Origin: Deinococcales bacterium
GTDB taxonomy: Bacteria > Deinococcota > Deinococci > Deinococcales > JAAFIG01
Length of the DNA stretch: 61,729 nucleotides
Reading direction: 5' to 3'
Assembly: GCA_025359505.1 (NCBI GenBank)
Contig: JANYHH010000059.1
Location: forward strand, 1-61,729
The translations under genes were made by a program, and so were the position numbers. Below are positions 42,250 to 50,885 of this stretch, piece after piece (position 1 is the stretch's first letter; every line of letters starts with the position of its first letter). The notes below the pieces were generated by a model, which was given only the letters and a program-made list of their open reading frames with translations, had not been told where the DNA came from and ran no database searches.

Positions 42250-42360
42250 ACCTTGTGTTCGCCCTCAAATTATTCGCGTGCATCTGAACTACCCAAACCC
42301 AGCTCGAGTCGTTCACTCACCGAAGCGTTTGCGTGATACCGAAATCTCGAGCTGCCCCTG

Positions 42361-42402
42361 AAAAATAGCAAAACCCGCTGGCTTTTGAGGGCAGCGGGTT
42401 TT
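42361..42402 (-). terminator. rho-independent terminator of the gene at 42435-43166
   Basis: On the minus strand AAAACCCGCT (from 42402) pairs with AGCGGGTTTT (to 42370) and is followed by GCTATTTTT. The position, 33 bases past the stop, is typical. Confidence 0.85.
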
Positions 42403-42434
42403 GAGCTGTGAGCTGTCTCGAGCGAGTAGGGCGT

Positions 42435-43166
42435 TTAGCGGCGCGGGCCGCGTCCGCCTCCAAAATGCAAACCGAAGTTCGGATCGGCTTTGGCGCGGGC
42501 CAAGCGCTCGTCGGCCGTGGCTTGCGTGATTTTGCCCGCCTTGACATCCGCCGCGAGTTGCGTTTGCAGCGCCGCGATCACCGCGTCCTGCACAGCCTTG
42601 ACCGTGACTTTCTTGGCGCTCGCAATCTGCTCCAAGGTCTGACCGACCCTGAACTGCGCCTCGAGATCCGTGGCTGTCATGCCCAGTGCTTTGGCAGCCG
42701 CCTCGAGCGACGCGATTTGGTAGCCGCCCATGCCTGGGCCGCCGTCGCGCCCACCGTCGCGCTCACCATCCATGCCGCCGCGCCAGCCATCCATCTCACC
42801 ACGACTGCCATCGCGCCAACCATCGCGCCCGCCACCGAAACCGCGTGACTCCAAGAACGGGTTGCGTCCGTTCTGCACGTCCAGTTTGAGTTGATCGGCT
42901 TGAGCTTTGGTGATGTCTTGGTTTTTCAGCGCCTCGTCAATCGTGGACGTGCTGGCGCTCGAGATGCCCGCGTTCAGTTTGTCGCTGGTCACGCCGAGCG
43001 CCGCTCCCAGCTTGCCGATGAAGACATTGGCGTAATTGACGGCTGCCTGCGTTGCCGTTGCGGCGGGTGAGGTCGGCGAGGTCTGGGCGCTGACCAATCC
43101 CCACGTCAACGGTGCGGCGGTCAGGGCGGTGGCGAGCAGCGCGATTTTGATGACGTTCTTTTTCAT
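42435..43166 (-). CDS. secreted Gly/Arg/Asp-rich protein of unknown function
   Basis: The protein has 243 residues and a signal peptide (IALLATALTAAPLTWGLVSAQ). The mature part has two related helical regions (FIGKLGAALGVTSDKLNAGI with QDITKAQADQLKLDVQNGRNP; AAAKALGMTATDLEAQF with AGKITQATADERLARAKADP) separated by a Gly/Arg/Asp-rich linker (GGRDGWRDGSRGEMDGW). Helical pairs with ALGVT...DKL are common in small secreted proteins of stress responses (DUF2680-like). Its promoter region shares a motif with both genes of the neighbouring two-component system, so it is a likely target, comparable in logic to Spy or CpxP. Confidence 0.75.
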   Translation of the reverse strand: MKKNVIKIALLATALTAAPLTWGLVSAQTSPTSPAATATQAAVNYANVFIGKLGAALGVTSDKLNAGISSASTSTIDEALKNQDITKAQADQLKLDVQNGRNPFLESRGFGGGRDGWRDGSRGEMDGWRGGMDGERDGGRDGGPGMGGYQIASLEAAAKALGMTATDLEAQFRVGQTLEQIASAKKVTVKAVQDAVIAALQTQLAADVKAGKITQATADERLARAKADPNFGLHFGGGRGPRR

Positions 43167-43248
43167 AAGCAGTCCATTTCTGGCGGGTTGTGCCGCCCGC
43201 AGCGCCTCGAGTGCGATGCTCGAGGTCAGTGCGATGGGGATAGTGTGC

Positions 43249-43267
43249 TTTAGGTTGGTAAAGGTTT
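43249..43267 (-). promoter_or_regulatory. candidate response regulator site upstream of the secreted protein gene
   Basis: GGTAAAGGTTT at 43257-43267 (AAACCTTTACC on the minus strand) is identical to a site before the response regulator gene. TTTAGGTT (43249-43256) forms a direct repeat with AAAGGTTT (43260-43267) at 11-base spacing, as OmpR-type regulators prefer. Confidence 0.5.
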
Positions 43268-43396
43268 CGGGCTGTGAAAGTAAAGATTCGGTATAGAGGG
43301 AATTTGGGGGTTAGGAAGACGCGTCTCGAGCCGTGCGAGTCGTCACTCGAGATAGCTTCAAAAACGTTTGCTGCTCGAGCAATCGCCACAATTTTC

Positions 43397-43560
43397 GTAG
43401 GGGCGATCCTTGTGATCGCCCGCCCAACTGTCGGCTGACGTGTCCATCAAAACAAATCAGTCTGGCTCGAGTAATCGCCATCGCGTAGGGGCGATCTGCA
43501 TGATCGCCCGCGCAACGGCGAGCCGACACACCCGTTAAAGCAAACTCGGTTTGTCTCGAG
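43397..43560. repeat. two tandem GTAGGGGCGAT hairpin repeat units
   Basis: Units starting at 43397 and 43485 (88 bases apart) share GTAGGGGCGATC, a 5-base loop and GATCGCCCGC, followed by related tails that each end in a CTCGAG (43465-43470 and 43555-43560). They fill most of the 396-base spacer between the histidine kinase and the secreted protein gene; the remainder holds the promoter site at 43249-43267. Confidence 0.75.
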
Positions 43561-43562
43561 TT

Positions 43563-44897
43563 TCACCCAGCGATAGGCAACGCGATCACCGCTCGCAAGC
43601 CGCCTTCGCTAGCGCGGCTCAGCTCGAGCGTCCCGCCATGCTGCCGCGCTACCGCATCCACCAGCGCCAGTCCCAGCCCACTGCCCGCCACGCCTTGCAG
43701 TCCAGCGCCGCGCTGGAACGGTTTCCGCAGCCGCTCGAGGTCAACCTCACTGACGCCCGCGCCGTTATCGCTGACCTCGAGCCGCGCTTGACCGGCGTGA
43801 TGTGAACTCCGCAGCCAGATCTGACCGTGGTCTTTGCCGTAGCGACTGGCGTTGCGGATCAGGTTAGAGAGTGCCAGTCGCAAGCCACTGGCGTCACCCA
43901 ACACAAAAACACTGTTCAGCTCGAGGTTGATTCTCTGATGGCGTTCGAGCAGAAAATCTTGGTGGGATTCGTAAACCTCTAAGGCGATGTCGGCCAAATC
44001 CAGCCGCTCGAGCGTTGCGGGGACGTGTGAGCGGGCGAGGGTCAGCAAGCCCTCGACCAATGCCGTAAGTTTATCGGTGCTTTGACTGACGGTCGCCAAC
44101 GCCTCGCGGTAATGCTGTGGCGTGCGCTCGCGCTCCAAGCTCAGGCTGACCCTGCCCTGCAAAATCGCCAGCGGCGTGCGAAGTTCGTGCGCGGCTGCCA
44201 ATGCAAATGCCCGTTCGGAATCGATCATCGCCTCCAAGCGCTCGAGCATCGCGTTGACGGTGCGCGTCAGCCGCGCCATCTCGTCGTCGCCAATGGCTTG
44301 TGGCACGCGCTGACCACTGCGTCCAGACGCGGCGATGCTCATCGCAAGCTTGGTCACGGCGTCCACGGGTTTCAGCGCCCGGTCTGCCAGCCAGTAGCCA
44401 GCGCCCAAGCCAAGCAGCAGCAGCAGCGGCAAGCCCAGCGTCAGTAGTTGCTGCGTGCGCTGCAAGGCACTCAAGGCGTCGCTCTCGAGCCGTGTGGCTT
44501 GCACCCACGCGCCGTTTGGCAGTCTCGCAGTCAGCACGCGGTAACCGCCGATGTTCGAGATGCCGTCGATCAGCGGCGCACCGACGGGCGGCTGCTCGAG
44601 AATATCGCTCAGGTTCCCGTTCGCGTCGAACAGCGTCAGCGTCGTGTCGCCGCTGAGCCTCGGGCGCAGATCGCCGGGGCCGCCGCGCCACCCGCCACTT
44701 GGTCTCGAGCCGTCGTCCCTGCGCCGACCCAGTGGCGTGAAGCGCTCTGCGACTTGATTGACCGCGCCGCGCAAACCCTCGTCCAGCAGCCCGTACAGAC
44801 TCGAGCGCAAACTGAAATACAGCGCCGTGCCGCCGATCACGAGGATCGCGCTCAGCACCACGCCGTAAAACAGCGTCAAGCGCCAGCGCAAGTTCAC
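43563..44897 (-). CDS. sensor histidine kinase of the two-component system
   Basis: The 444-residue kinase has one membrane segment near residue 15 (LTLFYGVVLSAILVIGGTALYF), an outside sensor region (about 40-145), a second segment (LLTLGLPLLLLLGLGAGYWLA), a HAMP linker, the H-box ALAAAHELRTPLA and the ATPase with N box (NLIRNASRYG), DNGAG and GSGLGLALV. It should phosphorylate the regulator encoded just before it. The start is GTG 44897, six bases after TACGGT, so it is leaderless despite its place behind the regulator gene. Confidence 0.93.
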   Translation of the reverse strand: MNLRWRLTLFYGVVLSAILVIGGTALYFSLRSSLYGLLDEGLRGAVNQVAERFTPLGRRRDDGSRPSGGWRGGPGDLRPRLSGDTTLTLFDANGNLSDILEQPPVGAPLIDGISNIGGYRVLTARLPNGAWVQATRLESDALSALQRTQQLLTLGLPLLLLLGLGAGYWLADRALKPVDAVTKLAMSIAASGRSGQRVPQAIGDDEMARLTRTVNAMLERLEAMIDSERAFALAAAHELRTPLAILQGRVSLSLERERTPQHYREALATVSQSTDKLTALVEGLLTLARSHVPATLERLDLADIALEVYESHQDFLLERHQRINLELNSVFVLGDASGLRLALSNLIRNASRYGKDHGQIWLRSSHHAGQARLEVSDNGAGVSEVDLERLRKPFQRGAGLQGVAGSGLGLALVDAVARQHGGTLELSRASEGGLRAVIALPIAG

Positions 44898-44903
44898 AGA
44901 TGC

Positions 44904-44915
44904 ACCGTAAAGGTT
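44904..44915 (-). promoter_or_regulatory. -10 box of the histidine kinase gene and shared motif
   Basis: On the minus strand TACGGT (44904-44909) lies six bases before GTG 44897. It is embedded in AACCTTTACGGT, which repeats the first nine bases of the motif found before the regulator and the secreted protein gene. Confidence 0.5.
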
Positions 44916-44955
44916 CTCGCAATCCGGCCGCCCGTGCGACGTGGTACTCGAGCCA

Positions 44956-45633
44956 TCACGGCTTCTCGAGCCGCCCCAAGCGGTAGCCCAGTCCGCGTAC
45001 CGTTTCGATCATGCCCTCGCCGAGTTTCCGGCGCAGGCTTGAGATGTAGACATCCACAACTTTGGTGTCCACGCCGCTGTCGCCGGGCCAGACGCGCTCG
45101 ATCAGCGATTCTCTCGAGTACGCCCGCCCCGCGTTCAGCGCGAAGTTGCTGACCAGCGCGTACTCTCGAGGGGTAAGGCTGATGGCTTGCTCGCCCCTCG
45201 TGACCTCGTGCGCGGTCAAATCCAGCGTGTACCCAAGTGGCAGCGGCACGGTGTTGCTGGCCTGCCCGCTGGCGCGGCGCACCAGTGACCTGACTCGAGC
45301 GCGAAGCTCCCTGAAGTCAAAGGGTTTGGTCAGGTAATCGTCGCCGCCAACCTCCAAGCCGCTGAGCTTCGAGTCCATGTCCCCTCGAGCCGTCAGAAAC
45401 AGAATCGGTACGGTGTTGCGGGCGTCGCGCAAGCTGCGGGCCATCTCGAAACCCGCGTTGTCGCCCTCGGGTAGCATCACGTCCAGAATTAGCGCGTCGA
45501 AGCTGCCCAGTTCTGCCATGCTCAAGCCCTCGCGGGCGCTCAAAGCGTGTTCGACGATTAAACCGTCCTCCGCCAGCCCCTCGAGCATCAGGGCTGAGAG
45601 TTGCGGGTCGTCTTCGACAAGCAGTAAACGCAT
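44956..45633 (-). CDS. OmpR/PhoB family response regulator
   Basis: The 225-residue protein has a receiver domain with acidic pocket (LLVEDDPQL), phosphorylation Asp (FDALILDVMLPEG) and Lys (YLTKPFDFRELRARV). The C-terminal winged helix (about 125-225) has the OmpR pattern ISLTPREYALVSNFALNAGR, ESLIERVWPGDSGVDTKVVD and RGLGYRL. It controls transcription in response to the kinase encoded 58 bases downstream. TAGACT lies six bases before ATG 45633. A direct repeat further upstream suggests self-control. Confidence 0.95.
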   Translation of the reverse strand: MRLLLVEDDPQLSALMLEGLAEDGLIVEHALSAREGLSMAELGSFDALILDVMLPEGDNAGFEMARSLRDARNTVPILFLTARGDMDSKLSGLEVGGDDYLTKPFDFRELRARVRSLVRRASGQASNTVPLPLGYTLDLTAHEVTRGEQAISLTPREYALVSNFALNAGRAYSRESLIERVWPGDSGVDTKVVDVYISSLRRKLGEGMIETVRGLGYRLGRLEKP

Positions 45634-45639
45634 GATGAG

Positions 45640-45675
45640 AGTCTAATGCGTGCGGGTAAAGGTTTGGCAAAGGGA
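45640..45675 (-). promoter_or_regulatory. promoter of the response regulator gene with candidate binding site
   Basis: The -10 box TAGACT is at 45640-45645 (minus strand). GGTAAAGGTTT (45655-45665) is identical to the site before the secreted protein gene. AAAGG recurs 11 bases further (45669-45673), a direct repeat of the kind bound by OmpR-type dimers. Confidence 0.5.
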
Positions 45676-45724
45676 GTTGGCAACTGCGCCATTTGCAGTA
45701 TGTGCGAGGCTCGGTTCCTCGAGT

Positions 45725-45730
45725 TACTCT
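45725..45730 (+). promoter_or_regulatory. -10 box of the RNA repair operon
   Basis: TACTCT lies ten bases before ATG 45741, slightly longer than the other leaderless starts here. A CTCGAG (45719-45724) lies immediately before it. Confidence 0.45.
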
Positions 45731-45740
45731 GAACCCATTC

Positions 45741-47123
45741 ATGCTGCTGACGATCACGACCACGTATCAACCCGCGACCGATTTGGGGTATTTGCTGCAC
45801 AAAAACCCAGCTCGAGCGCAGCCGCCGACCGAACTCAGTTTCGGGCAAGCGCACGTGTTTTACAGCGAAGTTAGTGCTGAGCGCTGCTCCGCTCACCTGC
45901 TGCTCGACGTTGACCCCGTGGGATTGGTACGTGGTCACGGGCAGCCACAGCAGTACGTCAACGACCGCCCGTATGCCGCCTCGAGTTTTCTATCGGTGGC
46001 GCTGGCTCGTGTGTTGCGCGAGGGGTTGACGGGACGCAGCCGCGAGCGCCCAGAACTGGCCAATACGCTAATCCCGCTCGAGTTTCAGATCGCTTGCGTC
46101 CCATCAAGGGGTGGCGAGAAGCTGTTGCGCGGATTGTTTGAGCCGCTGGGTTACAGCGTTGACGCGCAAAGCCTCGAGCTGGATGAACGTTTCCCTGCGT
46201 GGGGAGATAGCCCATATTTCAACTTGACGCTGAGGATCACCGCGACCTTGAGCAGCGCCTTGACGCATCTGTACGTGTTGATTCCCGTACTGGACGACGA
46301 CAAGCATTACTGGGTTGGTGAGGATGAAGTCCAGAAGCTGCTGCGGTTTGGATCAGGCTGGCTCGAGACGCACCCGCTGCGCGAAGAGATCGCAGCGCGT
46401 TACTTAAAGCACCGCCGCGCCCTGACGCGCTCTTTATTGGCGCAACTCGAGCCAGACCTCGAATCGGTTGACGATGTGAATGAAGAAATTCCCGTTACAG
46501 AGCCAGCGCAATCGCTACATCAGCAGCGCCTCGAGACGGTGCTAGCTGAGTTGCGAAGGAGTGGCGCGAAGCGCGTGCTGGACTTGGGCTGCGGCGAGGG
46601 CAAGCTGCTCCGCCTGTTGATGGCGGATAAGCAATTCGAGCAGATCACGGGCATGGACGTGTCGCACCGCGCCCTCGAATTTGCGGAGAAACGCTTGAAA
46701 CTTGCGGAATTGCCAGAGGCTCGACGCGCTCGAGTCACACTGCTGCAAGGCTCGCTGACGTACCGCGATGTGAGGCTCGAGGGCTTTGATGCAGCGGCAC
46801 TGGTCGAAGTGATCGAGCACCTCGAGCTGTACCGCTTAGCCGCGCTCGAGCGCACGGTGTTCGAGTTCATGCGCCCCCGCGTGGTGATCGTGACCACGCC
46901 GAACGCGGAGTACAACGCGCAGTGGCAGACACTACCCGCTGGCGCGATGCGCCACAGCGATCACCGCTTCGAGTGGACTCGAGCCGAGTTTACGGACTGG
47001 GCCAAACGAGTCGCCTCGAGTTTTGGGTATACGGTGCGCGTGTCTGGAGTTGGACTCGAGGACGCGCTGGTCGGTGCGGCCTCGCAGATGGCTGTGTTCA
47101 CATTGGTGGGTGACTCGGCGTGA
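45741..47123 (+). CDS. hen1: Hen1 3'-terminal RNA ribose 2'-O-methyltransferase
   Basis: The 460-residue protein has the bacterial Hen1 N-terminal half (LLTITTTYQPATDLGYLLHKNP, VNDRPYAASSFLSVAL), which joins the Pnkp ligase. The C-terminal SAM-dependent methyltransferase has VLDLGCGEGKLLRLL and the Mn-binding residues in VEVIEHLEL and HSDHRFEW. It methylates the 2'-OH at the 3' end of cut RNA before ligation, so the repaired site cannot be cut again. ATG 45741 is the family start. Its stop overlaps the pnkp start. Confidence 0.95.
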   Translation: MLLTITTTYQPATDLGYLLHKNPARAQPPTELSFGQAHVFYSEVSAERCSAHLLLDVDPVGLVRGHGQPQQYVNDRPYAASSFLSVALARVLREGLTGRSRERPELANTLIPLEFQIACVPSRGGEKLLRGLFEPLGYSVDAQSLELDERFPAWGDSPYFNLTLRITATLSSALTHLYVLIPVLDDDKHYWVGEDEVQKLLRFGSGWLETHPLREEIAARYLKHRRALTRSLLAQLEPDLESVDDVNEEIPVTEPAQSLHQQRLETVLAELRRSGAKRVLDLGCGEGKLLRLLMADKQFEQITGMDVSHRALEFAEKRLKLAELPEARRARVTLLQGSLTYRDVRLEGFDAAALVEVIEHLELYRLAALERTVFEFMRPRVVIVTTPNAEYNAQWQTLPAGAMRHSDHRFEWTRAEFTDWAKRVASSFGYTVRVSGVGLEDALVGAASQMAVFTLVGDSA

Positions 47124-49651
47124 ATATTGCCATTCCAGAACTCTCGCTGGTCGTATTGATCGGCTCGAGCGGCAGTGGCAAAAGCAGCTTTGCGAAGACG
47201 CACTTCAAACCGACTGAAATCCTCTCGAGCGACTTTTTTCGCGGACTGGTTGCCGATGACGAAAACAGCCAATCGGCGACGCCAGATGCGTTTGAAGCAC
47301 TGTACTTCATCTTAGAAAAGCGCCTCAAAGCGGGTCTGCTGACTGTGATTGATGCGACGAACGTCCGCTCAGAAGACCGCAAGAAGCTGGTTGCCACGGC
47401 TCGAGCCTTTCACGTCTTGCCCGTCGCCATCGTATTGGATATGCCCGAGCGCCTGTGCTTGGAGCGCAATGCCTCGCGTCCAGACCGTCAATTCGGGGCG
47501 CACGTCGTGCGCGGTCACGTGAGCGCCGTCCAGCGCAGCGTGCGCGGTCGCCACTTGGAGCGCGAGGGATTTCGTCACGTCTTCGTATTGCGCTCCCCAG
47601 AAGAGGTCGCAACGGTGACGCTCGAGCGCACGCGCTTATGGAACAACTTGCGGCACTTGCGCGGTCCATTCGACATCATCGGCGATGTTCACGGCTGCAT
47701 TGATGAGCTTCGCGGGTTGCTCGAGCAGCTTGGCTACGGTCTCAGTAATGATCTCGTGACGCCGCCCGCTGGTCGCACCGCTGTGTTCGTCGGCGATCTG
47801 GTGGATCGGGGGCCGGACACGCCGGCCGTGCTGCGACTCGTGATGGGCATGGTGGCTGCGGGGACAGCGTTGTGCGTACCGGGCAACCACGATGTCAAAC
47901 TGATGCGGGCGCTCGGTGGCAAGCAGGTTAGCGTCGCGCACGGGCTGGCGCAGAGCTTGGAGCAGTTGGCGCTCGAGACCCCCGAGTTTCGCAGTGATGT
48001 GATCAAATTCGTTGATGGCTTGGTCAGCCATTACGTGCTTGATGACGGTCAGCTCGTGGTCGCGCACGCGGGTATGAAAGCAGCCTTGCAGGGGCGCGGC
48101 TCTGGCGTGGTGCGCGAGTTCGCACTGTACGGCGAGACCACGGGCGAAACCGACGAGTACGGCCTGCCCGTGCGGGCGAATTGGGCGGCAGAATATCGCG
48201 GATCGGCGATGGTTGTCTACGGTCACACGCCAACCCTCGAGCCGGAGTGGGTCAATCGCACGATCTGCATTGACACGGGTTGCGTGTTCGGCGGCAAGCT
48301 GACGGCGTTGCGTTACCCAGAAAACGCTTTGGTCAGCGTGAATGCCCTGCGTGAGTATGCCGTCCCCTCGAAGCCATTGCAACCTGTTCAGGAGCTACTG
48401 ACTCAACAGCAATCACTGGATGACGTGCTGAATTTGAGCGATGTCATCGGTAAACGCATCGTCGAGACGCGCCTCAGAGGTCGCGTGACCGTGCGCGAGG
48501 AGAATGCGGCGGCGGCGCTCGAGGTCATGGCGCGGTTTGCAGTTAACCCCAAATGGCTGGTTTACCTGCCGCCGACGATGAGTCCAGTTGAAACCTCGAA
48601 CATGGACGGGTATCTCGAGCGCCCTGAAGAAGCCCTTTCATACTACGCTGCTGGTGGCGTAGAGCGCGTGCTGCTCGAGGAAAAGCACATGGGTTCTAGA
48701 GCCGTCGTAGTGATCGCCCGCGATCTCGAGGCGGCGAGCGAGCGCTTCGGGGTTTTGGACGAGTCGGGTATCGTCTATACCCGCACTGGGAGACGTTTCT
48801 TTGGCGATCTCAGTTTAGAGCAGCAATTGCTCGAGCGTCTGCGAGCTGCGATGACCGCCAGCGGTTTTTGGGAGCGTTTGGGGACGACTTGGGCGGTGCT
48901 GGACTGCGAACTGATGCCGTGGAGCGCCAAAGCTCAGTCTTTGCTTGAGGGGCAGTACGCGCCCGTCGGTGCGGCGGCACAGTCTGCACTGTCGCAAGCG
49001 GTGGCGGTACTGGGGCAGAGTCACCATGTGGCGGAACTGCTTGAGCGTTTTGAGTCGCGGCTCGCTACGGTCGCGGCGTACCGCGATGCATATGCGCGGT
49101 ATTGCTGGCCAGTGCAGTCACTCGAGGATTACCGCCTCGCGCCATTTCACTTGTTAGCGACCGAGGGCGCAGTTCACAGCGACAAAAATCACCGTTGGCA
49201 TCTCGAGGAATTGGCTCAAATTTGCGCGGCAGATTTGAGGGGCGTCTTGTTTACAACGCAACAGCTCGAGGTTGACCTGTCTTCTGAAGCCAGCCGATCA
49301 GAGGCTGTGCGCTGGTGGGAGGCCTTGACCGCTCGAGGCGGCGAGGGCGCGGTCTGTAAGCCCCTCGAGTTTATCTCGCACGGCAAGCGCGGCTTGCTGC
49401 AACCCGCCGTCAAAGTCCGTGGCCGCGAGTACCTGCGAATCATTTACGGCGCTGAGTACACGCTTCCAGAGCATCTGGTACGTTTGCGTTCACGCGGCTT
49501 GAGCGCGAAGCGCTCGCTGGCACTGCGCGAGTTCGCTGTGGGCATGGAGGGCTTGGAGCGCTTCGTGCGCCGCGAACCGCTCAGGCGCACCCACGAAGCC
49601 GTGTTCGCGGTGCTGGCCTTAGAGTCCGAACCCGTGGACTCGAGGCTGTGA
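47120..49651 (+). CDS. pnkp: Pnkp polynucleotide kinase-phosphatase-ligase
   Basis: The 843-residue enzyme has three domains in order: a 5'-kinase (GSSGSGKSSFAKTHF, about residues 13-170), a binuclear metallophosphatase (IIGDVHGCIDEL, GDLVDRGPDT, VPGNHDVKL, about 185-430) and a ligase/nucleotidyltransferase (EEKHMGSRAVV with the lysine that takes AMP, about 475-840). It heals 5'-OH and 2',3'-cyclic phosphate ends and, with Hen1, seals RNA cut by ribotoxins. Length and order match the known bacterial enzyme of about 850 residues. It overlaps hen1 by four bases. Confidence 0.96.
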   Translation: MNIAIPELSLVVLIGSSGSGKSSFAKTHFKPTEILSSDFFRGLVADDENSQSATPDAFEALYFILEKRLKAGLLTVIDATNVRSEDRKKLVATARAFHVLPVAIVLDMPERLCLERNASRPDRQFGAHVVRGHVSAVQRSVRGRHLEREGFRHVFVLRSPEEVATVTLERTRLWNNLRHLRGPFDIIGDVHGCIDELRGLLEQLGYGLSNDLVTPPAGRTAVFVGDLVDRGPDTPAVLRLVMGMVAAGTALCVPGNHDVKLMRALGGKQVSVAHGLAQSLEQLALETPEFRSDVIKFVDGLVSHYVLDDGQLVVAHAGMKAALQGRGSGVVREFALYGETTGETDEYGLPVRANWAAEYRGSAMVVYGHTPTLEPEWVNRTICIDTGCVFGGKLTALRYPENALVSVNALREYAVPSKPLQPVQELLTQQQSLDDVLNLSDVIGKRIVETRLRGRVTVREENAAAALEVMARFAVNPKWLVYLPPTMSPVETSNMDGYLERPEEALSYYAAGGVERVLLEEKHMGSRAVVVIARDLEAASERFGVLDESGIVYTRTGRRFFGDLSLEQQLLERLRAAMTASGFWERLGTTWAVLDCELMPWSAKAQSLLEGQYAPVGAAAQSALSQAVAVLGQSHHVAELLERFESRLATVAAYRDAYARYCWPVQSLEDYRLAPFHLLATEGAVHSDKNHRWHLEELAQICAADLRGVLFTTQQLEVDLSSEASRSEAVRWWEALTARGGEGAVCKPLEFISHGKRGLLQPAVKVRGREYLRIIYGAEYTLPEHLVRLRSRGLSAKRSLALREFAVGMEGLERFVRREPLRRTHEAVFAVLALESEPVDSRL

Positions 49652-49661
49652 CGCACTCACC

Positions 49662-50885
49662 ATGAAAATCCTCTTCATCTCCAACGGTCACGGCGAGGAC
49701 GCCATCGGCGCTCGCCTCGCGCTGGAATTACGCACCCTCGAGCCAGACTGGACGCTCGAGGCATTGCCGATTGTCGGGCGCGGCAATGCCTATGAGCAGG
49801 CAGGTGTGCGGGTGATCGGCCCGCGCTGGGCGATGCCGTCGGGCGGCTTCACGTTTACCTCGCTGAAATGGCTATTGAAAGACTGGCGGGCGGGGATGTA
49901 CGCACAGACACACGCGCAGCACTGGGCGGCGCGAAACGCTAGACCCGACGTGGTGATCGTAGTGGGTGATGTTTACGCGCTGTGGGTGACGTTCTCGTTC
50001 GCGTGCAGGGATGTGAAATCACCCATCTATCAGGTGCAACCGCTCGTCAGTCGCTATTACCAAGACGGCATGACCGCGCAGACTAAAGCCTCGCGGATCT
50101 CGAGGGTCACGGTCGACAGTTTCACGCTCCCCGAGCGCTGGTACATGAAACGCGTGCGACAGGTGTTCGCTCGAGATGCGAGAACTGCTGAGTGGCTGCA
50201 TGAACTCGGTGTGCCGCAGGCGACCTTTCAAGGCAACGTGATGATGGATTTGCTGACTCCAGAACTCGAGCTTGCTCCAGTGCTCGACGGTCGCCCTGCA
50301 CTGGCGCTGCTGCCCGGTACGCGGGATGATGACCGCTACAGCTTGCCGATCATGCTCGAGACGGCTGCGTTGCTGCCGGAGTTGCAAGCCTTCGCTGCCT
50401 CCCCCAACAATCTCGTTCGCCTCGAGTTGCCGCACGGCTGGTCGTGGGTCGTGCCGACGGCGTTCGAGGCTGCGGCCAGCGCCGATGTCGTCGGGTTGCA
50501 CGTCAGCGGCGCTCGAGTTCCTATATTGCGAGCTGCGTTCGCGGCCCTGCTGCATCACGCGACGGTCGCGCTCGGGACGGCCGGCACGGGCAACGAGCAA
50601 GCGGTCGGGCTGGGCGTGCCAGTCGTCGGTTTCGTGACAAAGGGGCCGCAATTCACGAACTCGTTCGCGCAGGCTCAGCAGCGGCTCTTGGGCGCTGGAT
50701 TGCGGCTCGAGTCCCCCGATCCCGTGCAGCTTGCGGCTGCCGTTCGCATCGGTGCAACCGATCCCGCGTGGCGCACCGCCACTCGAGCGGCGGGGTTAGA
50801 GCGCATGGGGACAGCGGGCGCGGCGCGGCGCGTGATGCAGAGTCTGCTCGAGGATTTGCGCTCCCTCGCGCAAAAGGGGCGTTAA
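49662..50885 (+). CDS. lipid-A-disaccharide synthase-related glycosyltransferase-like protein
   Basis: The 407-residue protein has GT-B folds in both halves: ILFISNGHGEDAIGARLALEL at the start, VVIVVGDVYALWVTF, ALALLPGTRDDDRYSLP, and GTAGTGNEQAVGLGVPVVGFV, the nucleotide-sugar side. It belongs to the LpxB-related family known from cyanobacteria, plants and Deinococcus, whose acceptor is unknown. No other lipid A gene is in the window. It begins ten bases after pnkp, so it is probably on the same transcript; a role in RNA repair is not implied by the sequence. Confidence 0.85.
   Translation: MKILFISNGHGEDAIGARLALELRTLEPDWTLEALPIVGRGNAYEQAGVRVIGPRWAMPSGGFTFTSLKWLLKDWRAGMYAQTHAQHWAARNARPDVVIVVGDVYALWVTFSFACRDVKSPIYQVQPLVSRYYQDGMTAQTKASRISRVTVDSFTLPERWYMKRVRQVFARDARTAEWLHELGVPQATFQGNVMMDLLTPELELAPVLDGRPALALLPGTRDDDRYSLPIMLETAALLPELQAFAASPNNLVRLELPHGWSWVVPTAFEAAASADVVGLHVSGARVPILRAAFAALLHHATVALGTAGTGNEQAVGLGVPVVGFVTKGPQFTNSFAQAQQRLLGAGLRLESPDPVQLAAAVRIGATDPAWRTATRAAGLERMGTAGAARRVMQSLLEDLRSLAQKGR

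Larger units (their letters stand above)
41837..42265. repeat. GTAGGGGCGA hairpin repeat split by an insertion
   Basis: The left part (41837-41857) starts GTAGGGGCGAACC and the right part resumes at 42250. If the bases 41858-42249 and one copy of the duplication are removed, the two join into a perfect hairpin, GGGCGAAC / CTTGT / GTTCGCCC, of the same kind as the intact copies at 43397 and 43485. Confidence 0.75.

Noticed and set aside
47120-50885. Defence island around hen1-pnkp
   Set aside because: No restriction, toxin, retron or CRISPR gene is adjacent; the neighbours are a two-component system and a respiratory operon.
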